A stretch of 33,086 nucleotides of DNA from a virus. Numbering within the stretch: position 1 is the first letter of the stretch; each line of letters opens with the position of its first letter. This document shows, in pieces, positions 8,405-16,710 of the stretch. The DNA lies in IMG/VR virus record IMGVR_UViG_3300047508_000070, positions 1 through 33,086 of that record; one strand, given 5' to 3'. The notes beneath the pieces are model-generated. The model saw only the letters and a program-made list of their open reading frames with translations, was not told the DNA's origin and searched no databases. Made by a program: the position numbers and the translations under genes.

Positions 8405-9312
8405 TGACCGTCCAGATCAAGTCCGGTGGTGCCTGGCGCACGGCCACCAATGGTGGCATCAGGATGCGCAATGGTGGGGCGTGGAAAGTCGCCAATGGCC
8501 TGTACATCAAGTCGGGCGGGGTGTGGCGCGACTCGTCCTATCGGGGCTATCCCAATCCGCCAGGGACCCCCACGGTCTACGACTGGAGCTTCACAACCGT
8601 CAGGGTCCAGTGGCCCGCTCCGGCAGCCGGTGGCGCTCCTACGGTCTCCACCGATGTGGTGATGACCAACAGTGCTCTCAATCCCGACTCACCAATGCAG
8701 TCCCAAAACATCCCGGCCAACTCTGGGGTTTCCAACCCCTTCAATGTGGCCGAGGATTATCAGGTCGCCTTCTTCGTGCGTTCGGTCAGTGCGGGTGGTT
8801 TGAAGAGCGCTTGGGCAGCAGTATCACCAGTGCGGGTGCTCATCGGTCACAGTCAGCTTTCGCACACCGTCACCGACACGCTCACTCGACCGTGGTCGAA
8901 CTCGATCCAATTCAACGGCATGCACCGAGACGAGCAGGCTCCGATCTACGTGCCCAGTTCTGTCCAGATATACAACTGGCACGTCTACTGCTATCTCAAC
9001 TTCCCAGGCCCGTACGTCTCTGGTGACCCTTCGGCGGGCAACAACCGTCAAGTCAACAGCATGTACGTGAGCCAAGATGTCGGCCCCAACTTCGGGTATC
9101 CATGGAACCAATCGAGTTTCGAGACAGACGTGTCGATTTCCGCCAACGGGCAGAATGCGTACTGGGGCTTCTACACTCGGGGCATCGGTTGGTCACCTCC
9201 TGGTATCAACTCTCAGTTGCTCTATGGCTCATTGCGCATCGACGGCACCGAGACTTACACCCAGGACCGAACCGTCATTGATCGGAATTACCAGGCCAAT
9301 CAGTACTGGTAG
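8404..9312 (+). CDS. Minor tail protein with GGAW repeats and FN3-like domain
   Basis: A 302-residue protein coupled to the fibre gene by a one-base overlap (TGATG). Residues 1-45 contain three short imperfect repeats: IKSGGAWRTATNG, IRMRNGGAWKVANG and IKSGGVWRDSS. Each is a strand with Gly-Gly-(Ala/Val)-Trp-(Arg/Lys), a pattern common in actinophage tail tips. Residues about 50-140 look like a fibronectin type III domain (GTPTVYDWSFTTVRVQWPAP, then YQVAFFVRSVSAGGLKSAW). The remaining 160 residues, rich in Tyr, Asn, Ser and Trp, resemble a receptor-binding or carbohydrate-contact tip. Exact role unknown. Confidence 0.6.
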   Translation: MTVQIKSGGAWRTATNGGIRMRNGGAWKVANGLYIKSGGVWRDSSYRGYPNPPGTPTVYDWSFTTVRVQWPAPAAGGAPTVSTDVVMTNSALNPDSPMQSQNIPANSGVSNPFNVAEDYQVAFFVRSVSAGGLKSAWAAVSPVRVLIGHSQLSHTVTDTLTRPWSNSIQFNGMHRDEQAPIYVPSSVQIYNWHVYCYLNFPGPYVSGDPSAGNNRQVNSMYVSQDVGPNFGYPWNQSSFETDVSISANGQNAYWGFYTRGIGWSPPGINSQLLYGSLRIDGTETYTQDRTVIDRNYQANQYW

Positions 9313-9322
9313 GTTCGCCCGA

Positions 9323-9598
9323 ATGAACGAAGCCGTAGCACAGATGGCGGCGCGGCGGCTCTCCGTCGATGTCGCCAACCTCACCTATCGACTGGCGTTT
9401 CTGGAGGCAGCGCGCGACGAGATCGTGGAGGTCTGCGATCTGCTCAACCCCGATCTCTGGGTGCGCTCGGTATCACTCGGTGATACCGGGGTATCGGCAG
9501 CACAAGACTCGGGCCTTGGCCTCTCCACCCTGACGCTCACCGGCTTCCAGGCCGACGCGATGGAGCGATTGATGGTCGCACTGCAGGGCCTGTTGTAA
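9323..9598 (+). CDS. Small helical protein, function unknown
   Basis: A 91-residue protein starting at the ATG 9323 (the frame is open further upstream, but that part overlaps the previous gene's coding sequence). The N-terminal half is a long amphipathic helix with heptads (AVAQMAARRLSVDVANLTYRL, then FLEAARDEIVEVCDLL). The second half is short and polar, ending in another helix (ADAMERLMVALQGLL). No strong Shine-Dalgarno is visible. It contains a perfect inverted repeat of the dispersed motif (9468-9488). It could be a chaperone or a structural small protein; I cannot name a family. Confidence 0.5.
   Translation: MNEAVAQMAARRLSVDVANLTYRLAFLEAARDEIVEVCDLLNPDLWVRSVSLGDTGVSAAQDSGLGLSTLTLTGFQADAMERLMVALQGLL
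9468..9488. repeat. Perfect inverted pair of the GGTATCAC motif
   Basis: CGGTATCAC (9468-9476), a 3-base centre TCG, and GTGATACCG (9480-9488) form a perfect 9-bp inverted repeat inside the small helical gene. It is the only place in the window where two exact copies of the octamer face each other with so short a gap. Confidence 0.8.
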
Positions 9599-9653
9599 GG
9601 TTGGCTCATCTCGGCCAAGCGGGTCGCGATCACAACAGCCCAACGGAGTAGCA

Positions 9654-10022
9654 ATGGCGAACATCGCCATCAGCCAGCAATGGCTGGACTCCCTCTCGCG
9701 TTACGTCGAGGGTGTCCAGACCGAAGCCACGCAACGCTCTGAGGCTGTTATCAACTACTTCCACGACAGGGTGGTTGAGCGGGCACGGGAGACGCCGGGT
9801 TGGCAGGACCTTGCCGACCAGATCACCGTGTGGTCCGAGGATGGCCTGCTGTACATCGGCGTCACGTCGCAGGACTACGTGAGCCAGGCGTGGGCGATCG
9901 AGTACGGCGATGCCGACAACACCCCCAATTCGCTGTTCCGCACGCTGACCAGTGAGGTGTCGTTGGCCAACGCCTACGCCCGCACCGCGGCCCAGGCGCG
10001 CTACGGAACGAGGGTCACATGA
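9654..10022 (+). CDS. Probable head-tail joining or tail-completion protein
   Basis: A 122-residue protein with GGAG seven bases before the ATG. It has an N-terminal helix (QQWLDSLSRYVEGVQTEATQRSEAVINYFHDRVVERA), a short strand pair (LADQITVWSEDGLLYIGV) and a segment AWAIEYGDADNTPNSLFR that reads like the 'ExG' turn of HK97 gp10/tail-completion proteins. It is followed by a C-terminal helix. The position two genes before the sheath fits tail-completion or tail-terminator genes of myoviruses. The 4-bp overlap with the next gene suggests joint expression. Confidence 0.5.
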   Translation: MANIAISQQWLDSLSRYVEGVQTEATQRSEAVINYFHDRVVERARETPGWQDLADQITVWSEDGLLYIGVTSQDYVSQAWAIEYGDADNTPNSLFRTLTSEVSLANAYARTAAQARYGTRVT

Positions 10023-10750
10023 GCATCCGACCGTTGACCGCAGAGCCGGACATTTGGCAACACACCGGCTTCATGTTGGCCGAGGACGAGGCGCTGAAGA
10101 GCTATCTCTCCGGCATCGAGGTTCCCGGCCAGAAAGAAACCGACCCGAAGGTGAAGGTCGGTGTGTGGTTCCGCTGGCCGACCGGCGAGCGCCAGATCAG
10201 GTACCCGTTCATCACCATCGACTCGATCACTGCCGAGCCTGCCTATGAACTGTTCACCAGCGACCACTGGGAGCCGGTGGAAGGGCTATACCGCCCAGAC
10301 ATCTCCACGCAGTTGCCACCGCCTCCTGGTGGGTGGGGGCTGATGAGTTACCAGATCAGGAACTTCCTGCCGTTCCGGTTGGTGTACCAGGTCAACGTGT
10401 ACTCACGGCACAGTCTTCACGACCGCTATCTGCGCTCGATCTTCGCCACCGACGTGCTGCCGCAGCGACCCTTCTGGATCGCAGTCGATGTCGATGGAAC
10501 GTGGCGGCGTACTGAGCAGATCGGTTACGCCGCCACGGACCAATCCGAAACCAACGAGTCGGGCACCAAGCGCATCTTCCGCAAGGTGTACACCGTCTCG
10601 ATGTTGGCCGAGGTGCCGCAGACGCGGCTCGTTGACTCGGCCTTCTACAAGGTCTTCAGGGTCCACATCCCGGTCTACGACCGCCAGATGATCGACCACT
10701 ACTTCGACGTTGACCACGAGGGCGTCGAAGTGCCAACCCCTTCTCCGTGA
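10019..10750 (+). CDS. Probable tail terminator/connector protein
   Basis: A 243-residue protein, ATG overlapping the prior stop by 4 bases. The sequence is rich in Tyr, Arg, Trp and Pro. Stretches VGVWFRWPTGERQIRYPFITIDSI, YQIRNFLPFRLVYQVNVYSRH and FRKVYTVSMLAEVPQTRLV form alternating strands and helices, consistent with the alpha/beta fold of tail-terminator proteins, which cap the tail tube and join it to the head. It lies immediately before the sheath gene, where this protein is typically encoded in contractile phages. No diagnostic motif is visible, so this is a positional assignment. Confidence 0.5.
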   Translation: MSIRPLTAEPDIWQHTGFMLAEDEALKSYLSGIEVPGQKETDPKVKVGVWFRWPTGERQIRYPFITIDSITAEPAYELFTSDHWEPVEGLYRPDISTQLPPPPGGWGLMSYQIRNFLPFRLVYQVNVYSRHSLHDRYLRSIFATDVLPQRPFWIAVDVDGTWRRTEQIGYAATDQSETNESGTKRIFRKVYTVSMLAEVPQTRLVDSAFYKVFRVHIPVYDRQMIDHYFDVDHEGVEVPTPSP

Positions 10751-10825
10751 TACCGCCGCCTGGCATGTAGAACTAGCTGTCGCACTCCTTCGGACCACAC
10801 GTCTTATCTTCGCAAGGAGCGACCA

Positions 10826-12463
10826 ATGCCATTGACATACCGCCGCCCTGGCGTGTACTTGGAAGAGAGCCTTCTCATCAACCCGTCCGATGTGGCGGGG
10901 ACGGTGACGGTGGCTTGCTTCGTCGGTGCAACAGCCAAGGGTCCGATCAACGAGCCGACTCTGTGTGAGTCGTGGAGCGACTTCGTGACGCTCTTCGGTG
11001 ACTTCAACACTTTCGCCATCCCAGGCGGGACGTTGAAGTGCCTCTCATACCTGCCTTTCAGTGTGTACTCGTTCTTCCAGAACGGAGGGCGCTTCGCCTG
11101 GATCATCCGCGCGGTGGACGGCACTGCCGGAGGCACACCAGCCACGATCGACGTGAACGGCAAGGACGCCACTGGCGACCCGCTGCAGTCGTTCTCGTTG
11201 CAGGCGCGGTCACCAGGCACCTGGGGTGACTCGATCAAGTACAACTTGGCCACACAATCGACCGTCGATCCCACCGGGCCAGCGCCAGCCGACGTGTTCG
11301 TGCTGCAAGTCCTGATGCGCAACTCGGCCGGTGTCGATGAGGTCGTGGAGACGTTCCCCGGCCTGTCGATCATCGGGGACATTGCGGGCACGCGGCGTGT
11401 CGATTCGGTGGTCAACGACCCATCCACCGGCTCGCAGTACGTGTGGGTCATGGACCTCAACGAAGCCCAGCCACAGCCGACGCCGACGACCAACGCGGTA
11501 TCTCTCGCTGGTGGTGTCGATCCTGGTCTGCCCGACTCGGCCACGATGGTCGCTTCCGCTCAGGCTGTCACCAAGCTGGAGGGTCCGATCACCCTCAACA
11601 TCTGCGGGTATCTCAACGATGCCTCCAAGCTCGACTCTGTTGACGCTGCGTCGGCGTGGGTCAGTGGCACGGTGTCTTCGACATCGTTCACCGATCGGCA
11701 GGACATCTTCATCGTCAACGACTCGGCTCCCCCTCGGGCACCGGGGGCAACCTCGTCGGCCTACAAGAGCACGATCCAGTCGAGCCTCGGAGTCAACACT
11801 GGCGACAGCTACAGCGCCGCCTACACGCCGTGGATCATCATCCCCCATCCCGCTCGGGTGGGCACGACGATGCAGATTCCGCCCGGTGGAGCGGTGATCG
11901 GCATGATGACTCGCATCGACGCGGTGGTCGGCGTGTTCCGTGCACCGGCTGGTGTCATCGCCGGTCTGTCCAACGCTGTCGGCGTGCAGACCAAGTTCAC
12001 CGACACCGAGCTTGGCGACCTCAACGCCAGCAACATCAACGTGATCCGCTCCGTGGTCGGTTCCGGCATCTGTGTCATGGGTGGCCGGACCCGCAAGACC
12101 TACGGAGTTGACAAGTACGTCAGCGCTCGCCGGACGCTGATCTACATCAAGGAAGTCCTCCGGCGCTCGACCCAGTTCGCCGTCTTCGAGAACAACGACC
12201 AACGGCTGTGGTCCGCTCTGCGCATGGCAGGCGACCGCATCCTCCGGCCGCTGTGGGAAGCGGGCGGCTTGCGTGGGGCCAACGCGAACGAGGCGTACTA
12301 CATCCGCTGCGACGACACGATCAACACCCCCGCGGTGATCCAAGGCGGCGAAGTCCGCATGGAGGTCGGTGTCGCACTGGAGTACCCCGCCGAGTTCGTG
12401 ATCATCCGGGTGACCCAGTTCGATCAGGGCACCTTCACCACCGAAGTCCAGCCAGCGGCCTGA
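10826..12463 (+). CDS. Tail sheath protein
   Basis: A 545-residue contractile sheath subunit. It opens with the family hallmark PGVYLEESLLINPSDVAG (tail-sheath proteins begin with PGVYxxE) and continues VTVACFVGATAKGPINEP, then a domain with SWSDFVTLFGDF, which is also typical. The C-terminal third shows VDKYVSARRTLIYIKEVLRRSTQFAVFENNDQRLW and a final region EFVIIRVTQFDQGTF, which match the conserved sheath C-terminal lobe that binds the tube. Length (about 500-660 residues in the family) fits. AAGGAG precedes the ATG. The tail tube gene follows directly, as in most myoviruses. Confidence 0.9.
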   Translation: MPLTYRRPGVYLEESLLINPSDVAGTVTVACFVGATAKGPINEPTLCESWSDFVTLFGDFNTFAIPGGTLKCLSYLPFSVYSFFQNGGRFAWIIRAVDGTAGGTPATIDVNGKDATGDPLQSFSLQARSPGTWGDSIKYNLATQSTVDPTGPAPADVFVLQVLMRNSAGVDEVVETFPGLSIIGDIAGTRRVDSVVNDPSTGSQYVWVMDLNEAQPQPTPTTNAVSLAGGVDPGLPDSATMVASAQAVTKLEGPITLNICGYLNDASKLDSVDAASAWVSGTVSSTSFTDRQDIFIVNDSAPPRAPGATSSAYKSTIQSSLGVNTGDSYSAAYTPWIIIPHPARVGTTMQIPPGGAVIGMMTRIDAVVGVFRAPAGVIAGLSNAVGVQTKFTDTELGDLNASNINVIRSVVGSGICVMGGRTRKTYGVDKYVSARRTLIYIKEVLRRSTQFAVFENNDQRLWSALRMAGDRILRPLWEAGGLRGANANEAYYIRCDDTINTPAVIQGGEVRMEVGVALEYPAEFVIIRVTQFDQGTFTTEVQPAA

Positions 12464-12481
12464 TCCCAAGGAGGTATCACA

Positions 12482-13105
12482 ATGGCAACAGCACCAAGCC
12501 TTGCGGATCGGACACGGCTTCGCGCCGACCCGGTGCGCAACTTCAAGTTCCAAATCCAACTGTTCCATAGCGACGCGACGCTCTCGCGGCTCATCGGTGA
12601 GATGGGCTTCATGAGCGTCGAAGGCATCGCCATGAACACCGAGATGGTGCCCTACCGCGAAGGCGGCTGGAACACCAACCCGCACAAGCTCCCCGGCCAG
12701 ACGGACTTTGCTCCGCTGACGATGAGCGCCGGGGTGTTCCACACCAAGCCCGGTATGTGGAACCTCGCCAAGCAGATGTTCTCGGTCCAGTGGGGCCAGG
12801 GGACCATCGGCATGGGCGAAGAGTTCCGCTACGACATGGCCGTGCGTGTCCTCGACCACCCTGTCACCGATGGGCCGGAGTCCGGCTCGACGCGCGACAC
12901 CAGTGGCTCGATCATGGCCTTCGCCTTCTACAACTGCTGGACGGCGAGCATCGGTTTCAACAACCTGAGCGCGATGGACAACGCCGTGCTCATCCATCAG
13001 ATGACGGTCCACCACGAGGGCTTCGACGTGTTCTTCGGAACCGTCGATGCTCAGAACCTCCGACACGCAGGTGCCGGTGGCGGGGCTGGCGTCCGCATCT
13101 CGTAA
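12482..13105 (+). CDS. Tail tube protein (T4 gp19-like)
   Basis: A 207-residue tube subunit, assigned from family pattern and position. The N-terminal part has RADPVRNFKFQIQLFHSDA (tube proteins start with a 'dPyrnf.F.v' strand), then a GFMSVEGI segment and MVPYREGGWNTNPHKLPGQT, matching the conserved loop YREGGxN..xxKLPG of gp19-like tubes. Later FNNLSAMDNAVLIHQMTVHHEGF is the family's terminal strand. It follows the sheath directly. The ATG is preceded by AAGGAGGTATCACA, which both gives the Shine-Dalgarno and carries one copy of the dispersed GGTATCAC motif. Confidence 0.85.
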   Translation: MATAPSLADRTRLRADPVRNFKFQIQLFHSDATLSRLIGEMGFMSVEGIAMNTEMVPYREGGWNTNPHKLPGQTDFAPLTMSAGVFHTKPGMWNLAKQMFSVQWGQGTIGMGEEFRYDMAVRVLDHPVTDGPESGSTRDTSGSIMAFAFYNCWTASIGFNNLSAMDNAVLIHQMTVHHEGFDVFFGTVDAQNLRHAGAGGGAGVRIS

Positions 13106-13123
13106 CCACAGGAGTATCACAAC

Positions 13124-13948
13124 GTGACTGACGTACTTACGTCTGAAGAACCAACTCGGAGCAAGCAGGATCAGATTCGTGCTGCCAAGGAGGCAGTGGC
13201 TGGTCCGATCCCACTCATCGCTGATGCGCCCAAGGTAGGGTTCAGCCTGCCCCGAGGTCTCTTCGATAGGGGGGTATGGCACAAGGAAGTGGAAGTGCGC
13301 GAGTTGACCGGGGCCGACGAGGAAGCCCTCGCCAAGGTTCCCGATCAACTCGCTTTCTTCTCGACGGTCATCGCACTGGGGGTGGTCAGCATCGGTGCGA
13401 TCGACCTGTCCACCCTGCCGGTGGCGGAGCGCAAGTTCCGTCTCGGTGAGCTTCTGCTCGGTGAACGAGAGCAGTTGTTCCTGCAGGTGGTGCGGGCCTC
13501 GTTCGGGGATGAGAAGGTCATCCCGTTCACTTGCAACCTGTGCAACGTCGAGCAGGAGGCTGCCCTGATCCTCTCCGTGGACCTCCTGCCGAAGGAGGTC
13601 CAAGACGTTGACACACCGCTGTTTCACTACACCACCAAGGACGGTGACGATCTGGAGTTCCGTCCGGCCATCGGTGCCGATCAGGAGGAAGCGATCGGCA
13701 AGAAAGGAGCTACTGCTGCAGAGCAGAACACGACGATGATCGCCCGCTGTGTTACCAAGCGCAACGGGCAGTTGATCCCCGACCCCACAGGGTTCTCCCG
13801 AAACCTGGGTATCAGGGACCGTCAGGCACTGCTCAACAAGCTCGTGGAGCGTCAGCCATCGGTGGACCTCGACGTGCAGACGAAGTGCGTTGGGTGCGGA
13901 GGTGATCAGACGCTCTCCCTCGGCTGGGGCGATCTGTTTCGTCCCTAA
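13124..13948 (+). CDS. Tail assembly chaperone, gp26-like (short form)
   Basis: A 274-residue protein starting at GTG (no closer ATG; GGAGTATCACAAC precedes it). It lies between the tube and the tape-measure genes, the classic chaperone location. The core (about 60-230) has REL-type helices, FFSTVIALGVVSIGAIDLSTLPVAERKF, and two Cys pairs: CNLC at about 137 and CVGC near the end, which resemble a zinc-binding arrangement seen in T4 gp26-like/tail chaperone proteins. The stop codon follows CCC (13943-13948). A +1 slip there continues for 48 codons; see the long form. Confidence 0.7.
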   Translation: MTDVLTSEEPTRSKQDQIRAAKEAVAGPIPLIADAPKVGFSLPRGLFDRGVWHKEVEVRELTGADEEALAKVPDQLAFFSTVIALGVVSIGAIDLSTLPVAERKFRLGELLLGEREQLFLQVVRASFGDEKVIPFTCNLCNVEQEAALILSVDLLPKEVQDVDTPLFHYTTKDGDDLEFRPAIGADQEEAIGKKGATAAEQNTTMIARCVTKRNGQLIPDPTGFSRNLGIRDRQALLNKLVERQPSVDLDVQTKCVGCGGDQTLSLGWGDLFRP

Positions 13949-14093
13949 CGAACAGGCCCTCTTCGTCAACTACGACGTGATTGCCAACAACTATCCCGGC
14001 TGGAGCCTGAATGAGATACGGGCCATGCCACAACGACAACGTGAGTACTGGTTGAAGATGATCCGCTGGAAGAAGGAACGCTATGCCGGATGA
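13124..14093 (+). CDS. Tail assembly chaperone long form by probable +1 frameshift
   Basis: The short gene ends CGT-CCC-TAA. Slipping forward by one base on CCC (13943-13945) to CCT gives Pro followed by Asn-Glu-Gln and runs open to the stop at 14091-14093, adding 48 residues (322 in all). The added part, FVNYDVIANNYPGWSLNEIR followed by QREYWLKMIRWKKERYAG, is typical of chaperone C-terminal extensions: a short folded helix pair with Tyr/Trp. It has no good start codon of its own. In other phages +1 shifts at CCC-U have been reported, while lambda-type chaperones use -1 shifts. The coordinates mark the whole joined product; the joint lies at 13945/13947. Not proven by sequence alone. Confidence 0.6.
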
Positions 14094-16710
14094 GGCCGAC
14101 GCCACTGGCAGTGCGCGTATGAACATGCCCTCACTGGGCACCGGATTCAACGTCAGCGTTCCCGAAGTCGAGTCCACCACCACTGCGATCAACGCACTGG
14201 CTGGCTCGCTGTCGGCGTTGAAGGCAACGATCGGCCTGTTCTCGGCCAACCCGATGATGGCCACCGGCCTCAACAGCATGCTGCGCAGCATCCGCAGCGA
14301 GGCCACCCAGACCAAGAGCGCGCTGGCCGGGATCATGAGCGGCGGTGGTGGTGCACCAGTCGGCGGCGGTGGCTTCTCAGGCGGTGTGCCAGCAGCCAGC
14401 GGTGGTGGTGGAGGCGATTGGCTGTCCAGCGCCACAGCACAGGCCCGTGAGGGCGGTATCGCTGCCGGTGCATACCTGGGTACCGACAAGCAGGAGAGCT
14501 TGCTGAAGGCGACGGCGATGACGCCGCTGCGGTTCCTGCGGGACACGATCAACACCAACCGCGGCAACGTGCTCGCTGCCTCCACCTCGTTGGGCCTGAC
14601 CGCGCGTCAGCAGAACACATCCATCGAGAGCATGTTGGGAACGATGGCCCGTTTCCCCGGCTCGATCTACGGCAACCCGTCCGAACTCATCAGCCTCTTC
14701 CAGAACGCCCCTCGCTACGGTGCGGCGTACAACTTCGGTGGCCAGGAGGGCGGCCAGGGTGTGCGAGCCGCTGGCTTCTTCCAGGGTGTCCGGCAGGCTC
14801 AGCAACTCAACCCCGGTGCCAACGTGCAAGACATCGCCTCGATGATCGGCGGCTTCGCTGGTAACACAGCAGCGCAACGCCAGGGCCAGATGCTGACAGG
14901 CGGTGCCTACTCGATGATCGCCGTGGGCGGTCGGCAGAAGTCGCTCTCGGAGTGGGCCGACTCGATCCTCAAGTGGTTGAAGGACCTGCGCCCAGGAGCC
15001 AACAAGGGCAAGGACTTCACCTACGGCGAGTTGATGGCCCAGTACTTCCCCGGCAGCAACATCGACGCTTGGTTCGACGCCAACGCCGTGCCGCAGAACA
15101 TGCGCGACTACTGGTGGACCTACGTGCTGCAGCGGGCCAGCCAGTCCAAGCCGGAGGACTTCAAGATCGGCGGTGACGAGACGAACCTCGCCCAGCGCCG
15201 GATGGAGGCGGCGACCGAGTTGACCCGCACCCAGTTCTCGATGGGCAGCAAGATGACTGGTGCGTATCTCAACAGGGAGCAGGCCAACAAGTGGTTCAAC
15301 CAAATCTTCGGTCAGGCCTCGCAGTCACTGGTCACGTCGGTGGCTGGCAGCGGTCTGGCCAGTTGGGTCAACTTCCTCCCCGATACCGTCGAGTCGTTCT
15401 TGATGCAGGGTCTGGAGAACATCGGCAAGGGCGATGTCGGAGACATTGGTGACGGCGGTTACGGCGAGTTCGGTGGCACCGGCACATCGGGCCTGAGTCA
15501 GAACATGCGCTCCAAGCTCGGGCCGATGCTGCAGGCCAACCCCAAGCTGAGGGTCACCTCGGGGCTGCGTGACAACGCCATGCAGCGGCGGCTGAAGGGC
15601 AAGGGGTATAGCCGGGTATCGGGAGGACCTAGCGCGCACACTCGTGGGGACGCTGCTGACCTGGGGCCGCCTTCGCAGTACGGCTGGATCATGGCCAACG
15701 CCGCCAAGTTCGGACTGAAGTCCGGCAAGTCGCAGGGCGAGCCGTGGCACGTCGGTGTCGGTGATGTTGACCTCAACGAATTGATGGGCAACACCCCGAT
15801 GGGCTTGCTGGGTCAATTGGGTGGGGACGGGTCAGCGGGAGGTGCGGCCACATTCATCGCCAAGTTCATCTCCTCGATCCTCGGCGGTCTGACCAGCCTC
15901 ACCGGAAGCCTGCTCGGCACGTCCTCCATGGGTCCGGCATACGACCCCAACGTGTATCAGAAGATGGTGGACGCCTCTCGGGGTACCAAGCTCGGTGGTA
16001 TCTCAGTAGGCGCCCCGGTGGGTACGGTTCCTGGGACTTCGACGCTCGCTCCCGGTGGCTCGATCACTTCGACGGGCCAGTACCTCGGCGTGCGCACACC
16101 GCAGGACAAGGTGGCAGCGTTCCAATCCAGCGACGAGCACATTCGTGGCGCTGCGGTTGCTCAGGCGCTGTACGCCGCTGGCTTCCGTGGGCAGGACCTG
16201 GCCAACATGGCGGCCATCTCCTACCGGGAGTCGCACTGGAACCCTCTGGCGTGGAACGGGCAGGGTCAGGACCGCTCGGGCGGCCTGTTGCAGATCAACC
16301 AGAAGCCCTACCTCGACAAGGGTCAGACGCCGCCGTACGGCGTGATGGACCTGCTCGATCCGTATGCCAACGCCAAGATCGCCTACGACCTGTTCAACAA
16401 GACGATCCCCAACGCTGGCGGGTACTCACCGTGGACCTACCCCGGTGAGGATTGGCGCTACAAGGTGGACTTCTCCAAGGGCACACAGGCGGTGCGTGAC
16501 GCTGGCCTCGGTGATGTGGAGGCGATGGGGTATCTCAACATGATGCCCAACCGCTCACTGGGCAAGGGCGTGGTGCAGTTCAACAACACCTTCCAGATCA
16601 ACGGTGGTCAGGGATCGGGAGCCGGTGGGATCGACGTGCGGCGCACGGTGACGATGCTCGCCAACCAACTGGAGGACGAGATGCAACGACGACTGGCGAG
16701 AACCAACTGA
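14083..16710 (+). CDS. Tape-measure-like tail protein with M15 peptidase and SLT domains
   Basis: An 875-residue protein overlapping the chaperone extension by 11 bases. The N-terminal ~430 residues are low-complexity helical/Gly-rich sequence consistent with a tape measure (PNMMATGLNSMLRSI-like helices, VGGGGFSGGVPAASGGGG linker). Residues about 470-560 are an M15-type D-Ala-D-Ala carboxypeptidase/endopeptidase: SGLRD, then H519-T-R-G-D-A-A-D526 and E553-P-W-H556, the expected zinc ligands. Residues about 690-790 are a lytic transglycosylase-like domain: SYRESHWNP with E716 as the probable catalytic acid, then GGLLQIN. The two enzymes can cut peptides and glycans of the cell wall during DNA injection. 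Its length is short for a pure tape measure, so the tail length may depend only on the N-terminal part. Confidence 0.75.
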   Translation: MPDEADATGSARMNMPSLGTGFNVSVPEVESTTTAINALAGSLSALKATIGLFSANPMMATGLNSMLRSIRSEATQTKSALAGIMSGGGGAPVGGGGFSGGVPAASGGGGGDWLSSATAQAREGGIAAGAYLGTDKQESLLKATAMTPLRFLRDTINTNRGNVLAASTSLGLTARQQNTSIESMLGTMARFPGSIYGNPSELISLFQNAPRYGAAYNFGGQEGGQGVRAAGFFQGVRQAQQLNPGANVQDIASMIGGFAGNTAAQRQGQMLTGGAYSMIAVGGRQKSLSEWADSILKWLKDLRPGANKGKDFTYGELMAQYFPGSNIDAWFDANAVPQNMRDYWWTYVLQRASQSKPEDFKIGGDETNLAQRRMEAATELTRTQFSMGSKMTGAYLNREQANKWFNQIFGQASQSLVTSVAGSGLASWVNFLPDTVESFLMQGLENIGKGDVGDIGDGGYGEFGGTGTSGLSQNMRSKLGPMLQANPKLRVTSGLRDNAMQRRLKGKGYSRVSGGPSAHTRGDAADLGPPSQYGWIMANAAKFGLKSGKSQGEPWHVGVGDVDLNELMGNTPMGLLGQLGGDGSAGGAATFIAKFISSILGGLTSLTGSLLGTSSMGPAYDPNVYQKMVDASRGTKLGGISVGAPVGTVPGTSTLAPGGSITSTGQYLGVRTPQDKVAAFQSSDEHIRGAAVAQALYAAGFRGQDLANMAAISYRESHWNPLAWNGQGQDRSGGLLQINQKPYLDKGQTPPYGVMDLLDPYANAKIAYDLFNKTIPNAGGYSPWTYPGEDWRYKVDFSKGTQAVRDAGLGDVEAMGYLNMMPNRSLGKGVVQFNNTFQINGGQGSGAGGIDVRRTVTMLANQLEDEMQRRLARTN

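Noticed and set aside
9077-9322. An upstream extension of the small helical gene at 9323
   Set aside because: It would overlap the end of the minor tail protein gene in another frame; the extra residues are Arg/Ser/Thr-rich and look like an out-of-frame reading.
10751-10825. A promoter before the sheath gene (TTATCT/TATCTT near 10804-10810)
   Set aside because: A -10-like hexamer is present but no -35 at a proper distance, and the position right before the Shine-Dalgarno leaves little leader. Not supported.
11210-13969. A 919-residue open frame on the minus strand opposite the sheath, tube and chaperone genes
   Set aside because: The plus strand carries three well-supported tail genes here. 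Long antisense frames are common in GC-rich DNA and its protein shows no family pattern.
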